A stretch of DNA of 64,000 nt, taken from Anomalospiza imberbis (lineage: Eukaryota; Chordata; Aves; Passeriformes; Viduidae). This document shows positions 21,641-33,187 of the stretch, piece by piece (within the stretch, counting starts at the first letter, position 1; each line of letters starts with the position of its first letter). A model generated the notes under the pieces. The model was not told the DNA's origin, did no database searches, and saw only the letters and a program-made list of their open reading frames with translations. The stretch spans positions 8,658,557 to 8,722,556 of the forward strand of contig NC_089700.1 of assembly GCF_031753505.1 (NCBI RefSeq). Reading direction: 5' to 3'. A program made the translations under genes and the position numbers.

Positions 21641-24600
21641 GTGCTGGTGGCCGGGCCCTGGGCGAGCACAAACAGGAAATGTGAGGTACAATAGCAATGG
21701 CTGTGCCGAGGTCCAGCCCGGATATTTCAGCGCTGGAATATGTGGGTTTGTCAGGAATTCTTACAGTGCTGCTCGGCAGCACAGTGGAAGAGGGCACAGC
21801 AAAAAATAGAGAGCAGAAATACAGAAAAAAAATAAAAAGAGCAGAAATGTGCCTTTAGAGAGAAAAATGAGTCAGAAAGGCAGTGCCCTTCTTGCCTGTG
21901 CTGCCCTGAGAGAGCAAGGCTGGGTTTGTCTGCTTTGAGAGCCCAGCATCTCACTTTCATTCTGAATTGGTTCCCCACACCAGGGGTCACATTCTGGCCT
22001 CCCCAAACAGTCAGAGTTTGCAGCTGAAATGAGCCCTGGGTTGGCCCTACCCAAACTGGTTTAGGTTAGAATTTGAAGATTTAAAAGCCACATACTTGTG
22101 CAATAATGAGTCCATTATCTGGGAAAAAAAGATGTTGGTGGTGTAAATAATTATAAAAAAAACAAACCCACACAAATAAATGGTTTCCTGTCAGGACTAC
22201 TAAAAGCTTTTTAAAGTCAAACCTAATTCCTTTTAGTTCTCTTGTTCCAGGAGCTGAGCTTGTAAGAGGACTCAGGATAAAAATTACTTAAGTCCTTCTT
22301 AAAAGAGAAGCTCACAGAACAGGACTTACTCTGCTTTTATGGAGTAGACAGAATAATTTAGAAACCCACACGACTTATTCTCATTTTCTTTTCTCCATTT
22401 ACTTCCTCGTGACTAACACAGGAGTATTTTCATAGTAATTATCAGCTTCAGGAGAGGTTTTGCTCTTTCCACGCAGATCATTCAAAACTGTAGTGAGTAA
22501 CCCAGAAAATGATGGTTCTGTGTGTAAAGGAAAAAGTGAGAAACAAAGGCTGAGCTGCCTCAGCCAGGTGGGAGGTGCAGCACTGCTCCCCTTCCCAGCG
22601 CTGAATTCTTCTTGTGAAGTGAGGTGTTCATTTCCAGCCCTCACTGTTCTCCAATTCTCACCTCAACTTGCAAGCCTAAAACAAAGGAAATAAAAAAGGG
22701 TTCTAATACCTGTGCTCACATTACTGCTATTGAATTGCTGAGGTGGCTGAAAGAAGAATATGTGGAGGGTGCAGAAGGCAGCAATTAATTGTAAAATAAG
22801 TCGAAATGGAGCCTGTTGGTGTGAGGGTCGTGTTTGTCTCTTACTCTGTCGTTTGTTTCTTTCCTGTCTTTAAACTACTTCCTCCAGCTGTCCTAAGCTT
22901 TCTACAATGAACTGAAATATCCTGGAATGTGTGAATCAACATAAAACTTTTTTTTTAAAATCCCTTTTGCGGTTATCTCCCTAGAAATTCCTGCTTCCAG
23001 CACACGTGGGCTCTGTTCTGCTTGAAACGAACATCGGTTTTAATAAGGCACTGCTGAACTGGGAGGGTGTGTGTAATTAACTGGACACTGCTGCTAAATC
23101 ACTTGTGCAGTCTGGCTGGACCTTAAATCTTCTGGTGGCTCGCTTGCATTGTAAAAATCTGAGGTGAAAAGCGGTGTTTTCAAGGAGAAAAAGGTCCATT
23201 TGAAGTCTTGGTCCCCCTGAGTGCTCCTGTTGTTGTGTAGGATGGCCTTAGATTTTACAGAGAGGAAACCCAGCACTGCTGGCTTAGGTCAGGCTGTGCA
23301 AGAACAGTCCCGGGGTGATGGAGGAGTTAATGGGACGGTGGCTGCACCGTTTTCTTCCTCCTGAAGGTTGATGGACTTTACCTTTTAGAAGCTGACGCCC
23401 TTTTTTCATTATCTGCTCTCCACTTCCTCAACGTTTGTTCTGTCAGATCTCTGCCGGGAGGGCACATTGTGTTTTTTCCACATTTGCTCCCTTGGAGTTT
23501 CTACGTTTTTTTGGTGGTGGTGGTTTTTTTTTGTTTTTTTTTTAATGCACAGCCTGAACTTTATACCTTTCATGTCCTGCTTCCTGGAGCAGGTTGAAAA
23601 TACCAGTAATTGTGCAGAAGAGTTTCTAATTGGAGATTCTTAAGCCAATCACCACTGCTGGTGGCAATTTGAATAAATGCTGAGGTTTACTCTTTAGATG
23701 TGAGGGGGTGGCTAGGGAAGGGCAAGAAGAGAACACTGACAGAGTATTTTATGATTTTATTAATGATTTTCTGTCAGCAGCAGAAGATAAACTTGAATTC
23801 TTGCAATTGTGCCTTCCCCTGACTTGAGTCTACCTGTTCCTACAGAAAGTAATGTAGGCACAGCCTTAAAAAAAAAAAATCTGCTTTTCATGTTACTCCT
23901 TAGAGCAACACTGTGGCCCTTTATACAGACAGTGGTGCCATGTGCTGCTCCCTCAGTGGCTCTTGTTTAGTCAAATTCAGAGGTTATGGCTGATCATTTG
24001 ATCATTTGGAATTTCCATCAGCTCTGCACTGTCGGGCAAGGCTTGGCTGAAGTGGGAATAGAAACTTAACCACAGCCACGTGAGTGTAAAATTAATACAC
24101 AGCTTGAAATGCTGTGGAGGTCTTCTAAACCCAGCCCTGACCACTTGATGGATGTTGGTGTCACTTGAGGATGCTCTAGGTACAGGATCCTCTGTCCCCA
24201 GCCCTGATTTCCAGCCAGCACCACATACCAGACATTATAAAATCATGAGACATTTTAATCTCGTAGCACAGACAGACAGACAAACTGCACATATTTACCA
24301 GCCACCTCCAGACCAAGCTTCTCCCTCTTAATCACAGAGCAGTTCTCTCTGTGGGTAGTTGTCCACTGCTCTGAGAGATAAAAAGATGCTGTAACTGTGG
24401 TATGACTTTCTGGAGAGGTGTAATGACTTCATGGATAAGTATGGGATGAGTCGTGGCCTGGGGCACCACTCAGAGGATGTTTCCCATGAGAAGCAAGCTT
24501 TTATTTTTCTAATTTATCTCCATCAACTGCATCATGACATGTTCCCCCCCTGTGCAAAGGCTGAGTCTTGAACCCAGTGTGAAGAGCAGCGTATCCATGG

Positions 24601-27600
24601 AGGAAAACAGATTTTTATTGCATTAAGTTCAGCAAGGAGTTCAGGGTAATATTTTTCTTGCTGGCAGACATATCACTTTTCTTTGAGAAATGTTTCTAAA
24701 TTAAAGCCAGTCTAAAATTATATCTTCCCCAAAAATAAAAGGTTAAAATTAGATGTGGTTGTTCTTGTATCACTTGAGCAGCCTGGCTGTTCTGTGAAGG
24801 GGCATGTGAGAAGCCAGCACTTGATACAGGGTTTGTTTGGAGCTTTAATTGACTTCCCAGTCCAGGTGCTCAGAATGATTAATAATGTGAAAATAGGATT
24901 CATTTTTAATTGGATATTCAGTCACTTTTCCTTGTGGTAAAGACTTTCTGCTGTAAGAATTATACAGATCAGCATGTTTTTAAGGATTTTAACTCATGAT
25001 TTTTTTTACATGTGGCTGCTGTCTCTTTCTACTTCCACAGATGAATTTCCAAGGATAATTTACAGATAAAAAGATTTCTACTTTTCAGAAATTTCATAAT
25101 ACATCACTTTAAGTTACTTCTGTGCCATTCCAACTTGGGTGCCTTCAACCACTGGAGTAAAACTCCTTTGAAGGCCTGTGAGTTCAAGAGTTCGAAGTTA
25201 CCTTCTCTGAGACATTGGGGTTGTGCAGACAGGGATTTCCAAACTCCCCTGAACTGCTGTTGCTAAGAAATAGATTTATGTTGAGTTCATCTCGATGAGC
25301 AAATCCTGTCTTGTTTGATTTGCAAATTGTACAGATATTTCTAACACATCACATTCCGGCCTGACCACTGGCTCCTTCTGGTCGTCAGCAGTGGCAAGCG
25401 AATGTTTCTCACCCGAGTCAGCAGAATGCTTCTCAGTTTCTCCTCTGCTATCCTTTTTTAGTGCCTCCTGCAGCTTAAAAGGAAAAAAAAAATCATTGGA
25501 AGAGGGAAAGACAGTTAGTGTTCAGGATCTTACATGCCTTGAGTTTTCCTGGTTTGGCCAGGAGCACATCTGAATTGCCTGGGATTTAGTGTTGGGTGTG
25601 ATGGGGTTTGAAGCAGTTTTGTCCTTTTCAAAGGTAGAGCTACAGTCACAGTCCAAGGGGGACATTTGAGAGGACTTCCCCAAGTGTGGAAACAAACTGA
25701 GCTATTGCAGGGAGGCAAAACACTCAGTATTTCCTGCGGCCCCACGCAGAGGAGGAGGAGAGGGTGGAGAAGGTGTTATTTGTGAAGAGGATTAAAAAAC
25801 TGGATGAGAATGAATCCTCCTGGCTGTAGAGTCAGGGGTTTTCCAAAGGTGGCACCTCGAGCCTGTTTGAAGCTGGTTTCCTGCTCCATTCAGAGTTAAA
25901 CCATCACTAAACAGAAATGAACCCCCTCAATCCTCCTGCTCTCCTCCCAGCCCTGGGCCTCTTCAGCCAAGCGTTGTTTGGAGGTACCCAGGGCTTTGGG
26001 GAAGCTCCAGAAGCAGATGCTGGGGCTGTTGCTCTGAGCCTGGCCTGGGACAGAGTCCCTGTGACCCACAGGACACCCAGACACGGGAGGAGGACACGGG
26101 ATTGCTCTGCCTCCCTTCGCCTCGCTCCGGTTCCGTGCCACGCTCCGAACAAACCATTTGCACTTTATTCCTCATTCCAGTTCAAATGTGGCTTCTGTGG
26201 CTTCCACCACTCCAACTTTTTTTCCATTATAGAACTGTTTACATTGCTCTGGGAGAGTTCTGTTCCCTTGGCCTGGCCTTCAGGTGGCTGTTAGCAGCTG
26301 TTTGGTGAAATGCCTTTTTTTTTCTTTTTCCATTGGCTACTCCCTGTGAAATTTTCCTTTTGCAGACATTTGTTGAGACTGGGAGGGCTCTCAGCAGGAG
26401 GGTTTGGAGGTTGTTCAGCCACTTGCAGGGTGGCAGCTCTGCTGGGAGAGGCTCCTGCAGCATCTCCACTTGGGCATTTTGTCCTTGTGTGCTCCCCTGG
26501 GATTTTAGGACCTGCTTTATCCACTTTGGGAAGAAATTTGGGTGATGCTGAAGCTTTGCAAGGGCTGGGGGCTGCTTGTCACTACTGATAGTAGTGATTA
26601 AATTTGTCTTTTGCTATTCTAAATAAGCTGGCTGTAGTTCCTCTGTGCTGTGGTGTGTATTCCAAATTTTGTGGAAGTGAAAGCCCCACCTCTGGATTTA
26701 GAATCTCACTGCTTTGGCCATGGCCTCGAGGGAATGAGGGAATGGTCATTTACAACTCAAACACGGGGGAATTTCCTCCATGCAAATCTGCCTTTCAGGA
26801 GAGTTTCACTGCAAATTTCTGCAAGTGAAAACCATTAATTTTAGGATGAAGGCTTGAGACTTTTTTTTTTTTTTTTTTGTCCCAAGGTAGCTGTCAGACC
26901 TAGGGAGGGGCAAGCAGGGGATGGGATTAAATTCCCCAGGTTTCAGACTGGAGAAAGGGTTCCCAGGTTTGCCATAAATGTACTTTACAATTTTAGAGAG
27001 GTTTCAGATCTCTTTGCATCTGCCCTTGATGAGTGAAATAGAGATGTTATTTATTTAGCTCTGGAGCTGCTGTGGAGATGATCTTGCTAAAGGTACCGAG
27101 AAGTTTATTGCCATTAGGGCCTGTAGAAATATTAATAATATAAATTATTACTCCTTGGTTCATTCTTCCAGTCTTTGTTCTCCCTTCCATATCAAAATCT
27201 CTCTTGTGTATCAATTTCTGGATCCCCTCTTTTTCAGTTTTATTTCATTGAACCTTTTTCTTCTCCTCAAGAGAGACTGTGCCTCATTTATCATCTCACA
27301 GATTTTGTATTTCTGCAATCCAAAATACACCCAAGCACTTGGAATGAGTCTCCTGTAAAGCAACAAGGAATAAATAAAAGCATTTTCGTGCTCTCAGAGC
27401 AGCTTGTCCTCTACCAGTTGCATGCCAGAAGAATGGGTTTATTTGGAATTGTTTGCATATGACAACAGTAGTTGTAGCTACCATACAGAAAATAGAACTG
27501 GGATTTCATTTCAACCTTCTTAATTCACCGCCACTTAAAAATTACAGTGTGGATGTCACTGCTCTGAAATGTTGGTGGGTGAACCTCATCTCGCAGCAAA

Positions 27601-28893
27601 TCCAGGAGTGCTGGAGCTTCCCCCGTTGTGTGGGACCTGCGCTGGAGTTTCACCCTTTAATGTGCAAATGAAGCTTGTGGGGCTGCATGTGTCCCTGGCT
27701 CCTGCATTTCCAAGGGAGCTCTGAGCAGGGCTCAGCTCTGTCACACTTTCCCTCTGCTCTGCGATAAATTCAGCTTTGATTTTTTGGGGGGGGTTATGTC
27801 AAACTCCCTTATTGCGCTAATAAAATGAAAATCAGTTAAGATTGCAGATAAAAACGTAGATGAAAATTGCTGGCAATATTTCCCAGCACGTTGTCAAAAC
27901 CTATCAAATAATGAAGAGCAGAAGTTAAGTTTGTGTAAATTGTTCTGCACTTAATGAAACATTCAGATTTATTTAAATGTGTGGGTTTACATAAAGATCT
28001 CACTTTAATGCAGTAATTTTATTTTTTTCCCCTCCCTCTTCCCTGGACAGTGTTTCCATGACCTCTGTTAAGTGATTGTTTTTTAGCTGCAGTGTCTGGT
28101 GTTCAGATTGTTTGAATTGCTTCTCAGTTCTTTTGTATTAAAAATAATGGCAATTCTTTCAGGTTTTTAAACTATGTAGCGGTTCATTTCTTGAATAGAT
28201 TTTTATGCTGCTTTTATTTGGAGGTTTGTCCAAAAAAATCTTTTAGTGTAAGATGGAGACTAAAATTAATTCAGTTAAATGGTATTTAAATAACGTTTAA
28301 GTTTTGAATTACATTTCAAACCATTTTTTAGCAAAAAGCACTAAGGCCCCTTTCTTGTTTATTCAGAAAAAACAGACACAAATTAAACAACTGGTTGTTG
28401 GAGAAAAATACAGAAGTTAAGGAAGTCTGCTGCAAGATGTCATTAAACCCAGTCATTAAAAAAATCAATATATAATTTAAATGCCTAATCCTCTAAAAGC
28501 AGCAGTAGGGAAAACACCTCCTCTAATAAAGCTGCAGGTCATAAATACTTTAAGGAGAACATTGTAAAATACTTGAAAATTCCTGTTTTTTAAAAAAAGT
28601 AAGGATTCTTATTTCTCTTTGGCAACCTTCTAAGTGGCAGGGCAAAAGCTGAAAGGCTGCCTAACATTTCAGTGGATCAAAAGAAATATTTAATTTTTTA
28701 AGTACATTAGTAGCTCAGCATTGTGATTCAGATGGTCTTAAAAGAAACTCCAACAAACAAGAATTGTACATAAATAACATTATTTAAAGAGAGAAGCACT
28801 AAGTGTTAGCCTAGGGACAAATGTGGAGGGGGGAAGAGGGGGCTAATTTTAATTTTTATTCTAACTCACATAAAATACAAATGAAATTTCTTT

Positions 28894-28895
<2 letters not shown>

Positions 28896-28933
<38 letters not shown>

Positions 28934-28936
28934 CAG
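28896..28936 (+). promoter_or_regulatory. VMP1: Poly-T polypyrimidine tract and acceptor of VMP1 exon 6
   Basis: An uninterrupted run of 38 T (28896-28933) is followed directly by CAG and the exon. It serves as the polypyrimidine tract of the 3' splice site. The exact length may be unreliable in any assembly. Confidence 0.9.
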
Positions 28937-29104
28937 GGTCCACACATAGCCTCAGTCACTCTTGCTGCCTATGAATGTAACTCTGTGAATTTCCCTGAGC
29001 CTCCTTACCCAGATCAAATTATCTGCCCTGATGAGGAGACAACTGAAGGCTCCATCTCCTTGTGGGCAATCATCTCCAAAGTCAGGCTGGAGGCCTGCAT
29101 GTGG
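28937..29104 (+). CDS. VMP1: VMP1 exon 6, residues 139-194
   Basis: It encodes 56 codons starting GPHIASVTLAAYECNSVNFP, then EPPYPDQIICPDEETTEGSI and SLWAIISKVRLEACMW. It is nearly identical to human VMP1 (EEGTEGTISLWSIISKVRIEACMW), with only conservative changes. The Cys/Pro-rich loop ECNSVNFPEPPYPDQIICPD is a luminal or re-entrant loop typical of VMP1. The exon ends at TGG and the donor GTAAGG starts at 29105. Phase is 0 on both sides, so skipping it would delete 56 residues without a frameshift. Confidence 0.98.
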
Positions 29105-32100
29105 GTAAGGCTTGTTTAAAAACCTGCAAATTCCATTTGTGTGTTTAATTTCTGTGGCCAGCAATAGACAAAAATTCCTCGGTTAGCAGAATAATGATGC
29201 CCAAGGTAATGTGAGAAGTGAACCTTTTAGCCCTGATCATTTTAATGCTTTCTAATAGGATATTCCTGGGATAATTTTATTAGCTGCAGTGCTGTTTGCT
29301 AAATACCAGCAGAGAACGTGAAGGCTGTTGATGTAAAAAGTAAATTTTAGGAAGGGTGGCTGCACCCCAGATGATCTGGCAGCTCTCAGGTCTAAGCAAG
29401 AAATAATTCAATAATTTTGGGGCTGTAACGTGAGTGAAGCTGCAGTTCTTCATTTGCAGGATTCAGCTTGTTCTGGGCTGCAGCAGTAAATTGCATTTAA
29501 TTAAAAAGTGTTCTTTTCCACATTTTTGCATATTTTATTTCTGTTTCTCTGCCTGTTTCCCCTTTTCACTTAAAAGCTGACCTGCTTTTCCTGTTTAAGT
29601 GAATCAGGGTCTTAGGAAACGCTGTCATTGGAACTTCCTTTCCGTTTTCCTCCTTTTTTTTTCTCTGCACTTCTTGTAGAAGTTTAATTTTTGGAGGATT
29701 TTGGTCAGCCAGGCTGTTTCTTTCGTTACATGTTGATCATTTTGAATTGCAGTTTACACAGATGCATCTGCTGTGAACTACAAGCCAAATTAACTTTATT
29801 TTGCTGCTGACTTCCTGTCCTTGCTGGCGATTTAATTACTAAATTCTTGGTTGTCCAACTCAAATGCAGAGAAAGGAAATTCTAAAAACAGTATCTGATG
29901 CCTGCCCTGGTATTTTTTAGTATATAAGGCAACTGGTCACTACAATTTTTTAAATAGCAGCAGTTGTGTTAGTTACAAAAATTCCAGTCAGGTTGTGTGA
30001 GTTGAGAGACTGAAATCAAAATAGTAACAGAGAAAGTGGACTCACAGCCCTGTCAAAAAGCAAAATACAGCTTAAATTTCACTCTTAATGAAAGGCCAGA
30101 ATTGCCTGAAAGCTCAGTAAGTAGCTAATCATACAAATACTTACAAGAGTATAAATAATATCTAATATTTCTTTTTATTTTCTTGCTCACCCCCCCTCTG
30201 CTGAAATCTGTTTAATAGAGACAAGCAATAAAAATGGCATTTACAGCGACGTTTCTAAGGTTGCAAAATAAAAATGCAGCTGAGGGTAAACATCTCTTGC
30301 TTCATCTGCAGCATGTTAAAACTGAGCGATGAGGAGAATTAAGTTCAGGAATGAGTGAGCAGAGTTGCAGCCTCTGGAATCTCGTGTCCTCCAGAACAAG
30401 CAGTGCTCAGTGGCCTGAGCTCCTTGGATTAGATTAGGGAAAGGACAAGGGAATAGGAACATTTGTATCCCACTTTTTCACCCTTTCCTCCCCTTTTTCA
30501 AATTCCCTGTCAGCTACCTTTGCTCTGAACTCTGTCTCCTCTGGGTTTTCCCTGGGGAGCATCCTCTGTCCTCCAGTGGTGTCTCTGTAATGTTATGCTT
30601 TCTTGGAATGTTTCGTGAGTACATAAACATTGCTTGCTAATTTCCTGTAAGCCAAATCAAGTTGGCAATTGCTGCTGCTCTGCTTCCAGAGTGTTTCTTT
30701 TGTCCTAATTCCAGCTCGCTTCTTATGGAAGCTGTGGAAGAGAGTTATTTTGGATTCTGTCACTCTTAAGCTAAATGTCCACTTTGCAGAGATAATGGTG
30801 ACTTCCCGAAAGTGAAAAGGCTGATTTTTGCAGATCACCCCAGGATGACTTTGCAGAGCTGTGGCTGTAAAGCTGCCCAGGCTGAGTGTCCTGTGGGCTG
30901 AAATGTGAGGATTTATCTGCACAAGGGTCACCAAACCATCGGCAGCCAACTTCAGCCGGAGATTCAAATCATTCCTAGTCCCCATTCCTAGTCCCCGTCT
31001 TGTCAGTGATGGCCATTCCTGCTGGTAATGAGTGTTACAAGGATTAAATATCCCTGTGCCCAAGGAATTATTAGGTGGGATGAAAATGATGCTTTTTTCA
31101 ATCCCTATAAAGTTGGCTCCAGCAGCCCTGGCCTGCAGAAGGGCTCAGAAACAATCTCTTAGGTGAATGCCAGTTTTCACAGCCTCCCAGCCCACAGGGA
31201 CAAGGAATTCAATAGTGCCCTATATTTTTAATATGTTGCAGCCTTTTTGGTTTTTTACAAGAAATAAGGGGAAAGAATAAAAATGTTTAATTGCTCGGGA
31301 TTAGCAGAACAGGCTGCCTGTGTCCTGAGCAGGATCAAATCTGTTTAAAAGACTCTTTCTAGTGGAGTAATTTCCCAGTTTCCTTTTCTGAATGTAAAAG
31401 AATTTTGATTAGCATTTGCCTTTCCAATTTGTTGTGAGTCCAAGGAATCTCCATGTAAAACTGGCATTCAGAGTTAAATGGTGAAAAATATCTAATGTTA
31501 CAAAAAGCAGTTAAATAGTTACTGGTTTGGAATGCTTAATTGCTGCTTTTTTTTTTTCTTTTTTTTTTTTTTTTGCCTTTATGTACTTAAGGAACCTATC
31601 TCCTGCAGACATGAAATCATATGATTTTTGTTGCACTTCTGAAATGTTTTGTAATAATGAGCATGTGACTTATCCAATTTAAAGAAAGTTCATGTCCAGT
31701 ACACACATGCAAACCTCTTCCTCAGTTCACAGAACGAAGCCAAGGCAAATTGGCAGAGCCTGGAGGAGTAATGTGACTTTTTCTTCTTGCATCACCCTGA
31801 GAACATAACCTCAAGTTAATTTTTCTGAAGTGTTCTTGCTACTGTTTTCAGGCTTATCTTCCCCTTGTGCCAGAAGTATGCAGATTAATGAAGTTCAGCT
31901 TGTTGCAGTCATTTAATTTTTTTTTTCCTGTGGAAAACAAGGGCATAAACATTTGAGGTCTTGTGCACTTTGGGTGCCTAAACTGAGAATTTAACAGCTT
32001 GGGTAACTGCGGTGGTATTTAAAACCACAACCTGTTGATTTGGAATATCCACAGCAGCTGGAATTCTTGCTTGCAGCTGTGTCTAGAGCAGGAACAAAGG

Positions 32101-33055
32101 AAATTGAAAAGCTTTCACGTTGCTTCAAAGGAGGAGAAAAGCATTTGTTACTCACTGCTGACCCTGGGAGAGAAAAGCCATCTGCAGGGAGCACATTCCC
32201 GGGCAGTGCCCAGCTATTGTCTCTTACCTGCCCTAAATTTAAACCATCCTGAGTTAATTCCAAGTTCCTGTTCCATTAGCCTCTGTTTATCCATATGTTC
32301 AATCTTAGCTTGTCTCTCTTTTTTCCCTTGGTTAAGCTAAAGCTGCCTTTACCCACAAGACTGAAATGAGTCATTTGATGTCCTGAGAAAACAAATACAA
32401 TTTTCCTGCGGTGAGAAAGCAGCCGTCCTTTCATCTGGGGTTGGCTCCAGCTATCCCAGCTGAAGGGGAGGGAAGACTCAAGCTCAGGCTTTGCTTAACT
32501 TTTTTTCCCCTTGCTGTAGTAAAACCTGAGTCTGTTTTCTAACAAACACTTGCCCAGAGTCTCATGACTGAACAAGCAAACTCCGGGACAGCACCGGGGA
32601 GGAGCTCCCAGATTACTCTGGAGGCCCCTGGGGATCAAGGGTTGTCACATGCTGGGGAATGTGTCTGGCATCATGTGCTGGGGTGAGACACAGCAGTGCT
32701 GACTCAGGATGTGGGGGACAGCAGGGATGTGGGGGACAGCAGGGCCACCAGCTCCAGCCTCCCACGGCTCCGGCCACGCGCCGCTCCACGGGGGCCCCAG
32801 GGATGCCACAGTCGTGTCTCCTTGACCCTGCAACCCCCAGGCTTTCCCCTGCACAGGGAGAAGAAAGGGAAATAGGGATTCAAAGGGAACAGCATTCTGT
32901 TGGAAATGATGGGAATTCCGACCTGGTGGATGAAAGCAAAGTGCTTCAAACAGCTGGTCTTGTCGGCTCGGAGAATGGCCACGGGATTTGTGCGTGTCAC
33001 ATGTTTTGTGTTTGGGAATAAACAGGAAAATAAATCAGGATTGTTCTTTTCCCAG
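29105..33055 (+). other. VMP1: VMP1 intron 6
   Basis: The intron is 4.0 kb, GTAAGG to TTTTCCCAG. AT-rich with T runs at about 31550-31575. A small two-copy 18-bp duplication (gatgtgggggacagcagg) is at about 32708-32743. No genes are recognised. Confidence 0.8.
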
Positions 33056-33187
33056 GGTGCTGGTACAGCCATTGGAGAGCTGCCCCCCTATTTTATGGCG
33101 AGGGCAGCCCGGCTGTCGGGTGCTGAACCTGATGATGAGGAGTACCAGGAATTCGAGGAGATGCTGGAACACGCAGAAACTGCACAA
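33056..33187 (+). CDS. VMP1: VMP1 exon 7, residues 195-238 (VTT domain)
   Basis: It encodes 44 codons: GAGTAIGELPPYFMARAARL, SGAEPDDEEYQEFEEMLEHA and ETAQ. GELPPYFMARAARLSG is the hallmark of the VTT/DedA fold, containing the E...PY...R motif of the re-entrant loop. The acidic DDEEYQEFEEMLEHAE segment is cytosolic. Only two residues differ from human (GAG for GIG, ETAQ for ESAQ). The acceptor is CCCAG and the donor GTAAGG at 33188. This is the most diagnostic exon for the family. Confidence 0.98.

Larger units (their letters stand above)
17686..28936 (+). other. VMP1: VMP1 intron 5
   Basis: This large intron (11.3 kb) runs from GTAAGG to a 38-base T run followed by CAG. It contains a perfect 47-bp tandem duplication at 18568, a CTCF consensus at 19366 and two adjacent tandem arrays at 21.4-21.65 kb. 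It also has T-rich homopolymers (for example 26862-26878). Open frames in the interval show no recognisable protein. Confidence 0.8.

Noticed and set aside
21406..21684. Plus-strand frame with repeated AEGVHFYLT peptide
   Set aside because: Produced by the 56-bp and 27-bp arrays; both periods arise from DNA-level repetition.
30593..31063. 156-codon minus-strand open frame in intron 6
   Set aside because: No recognisable domain, low-complexity bias or conservation cue; lengths like this arise by chance in intron DNA.
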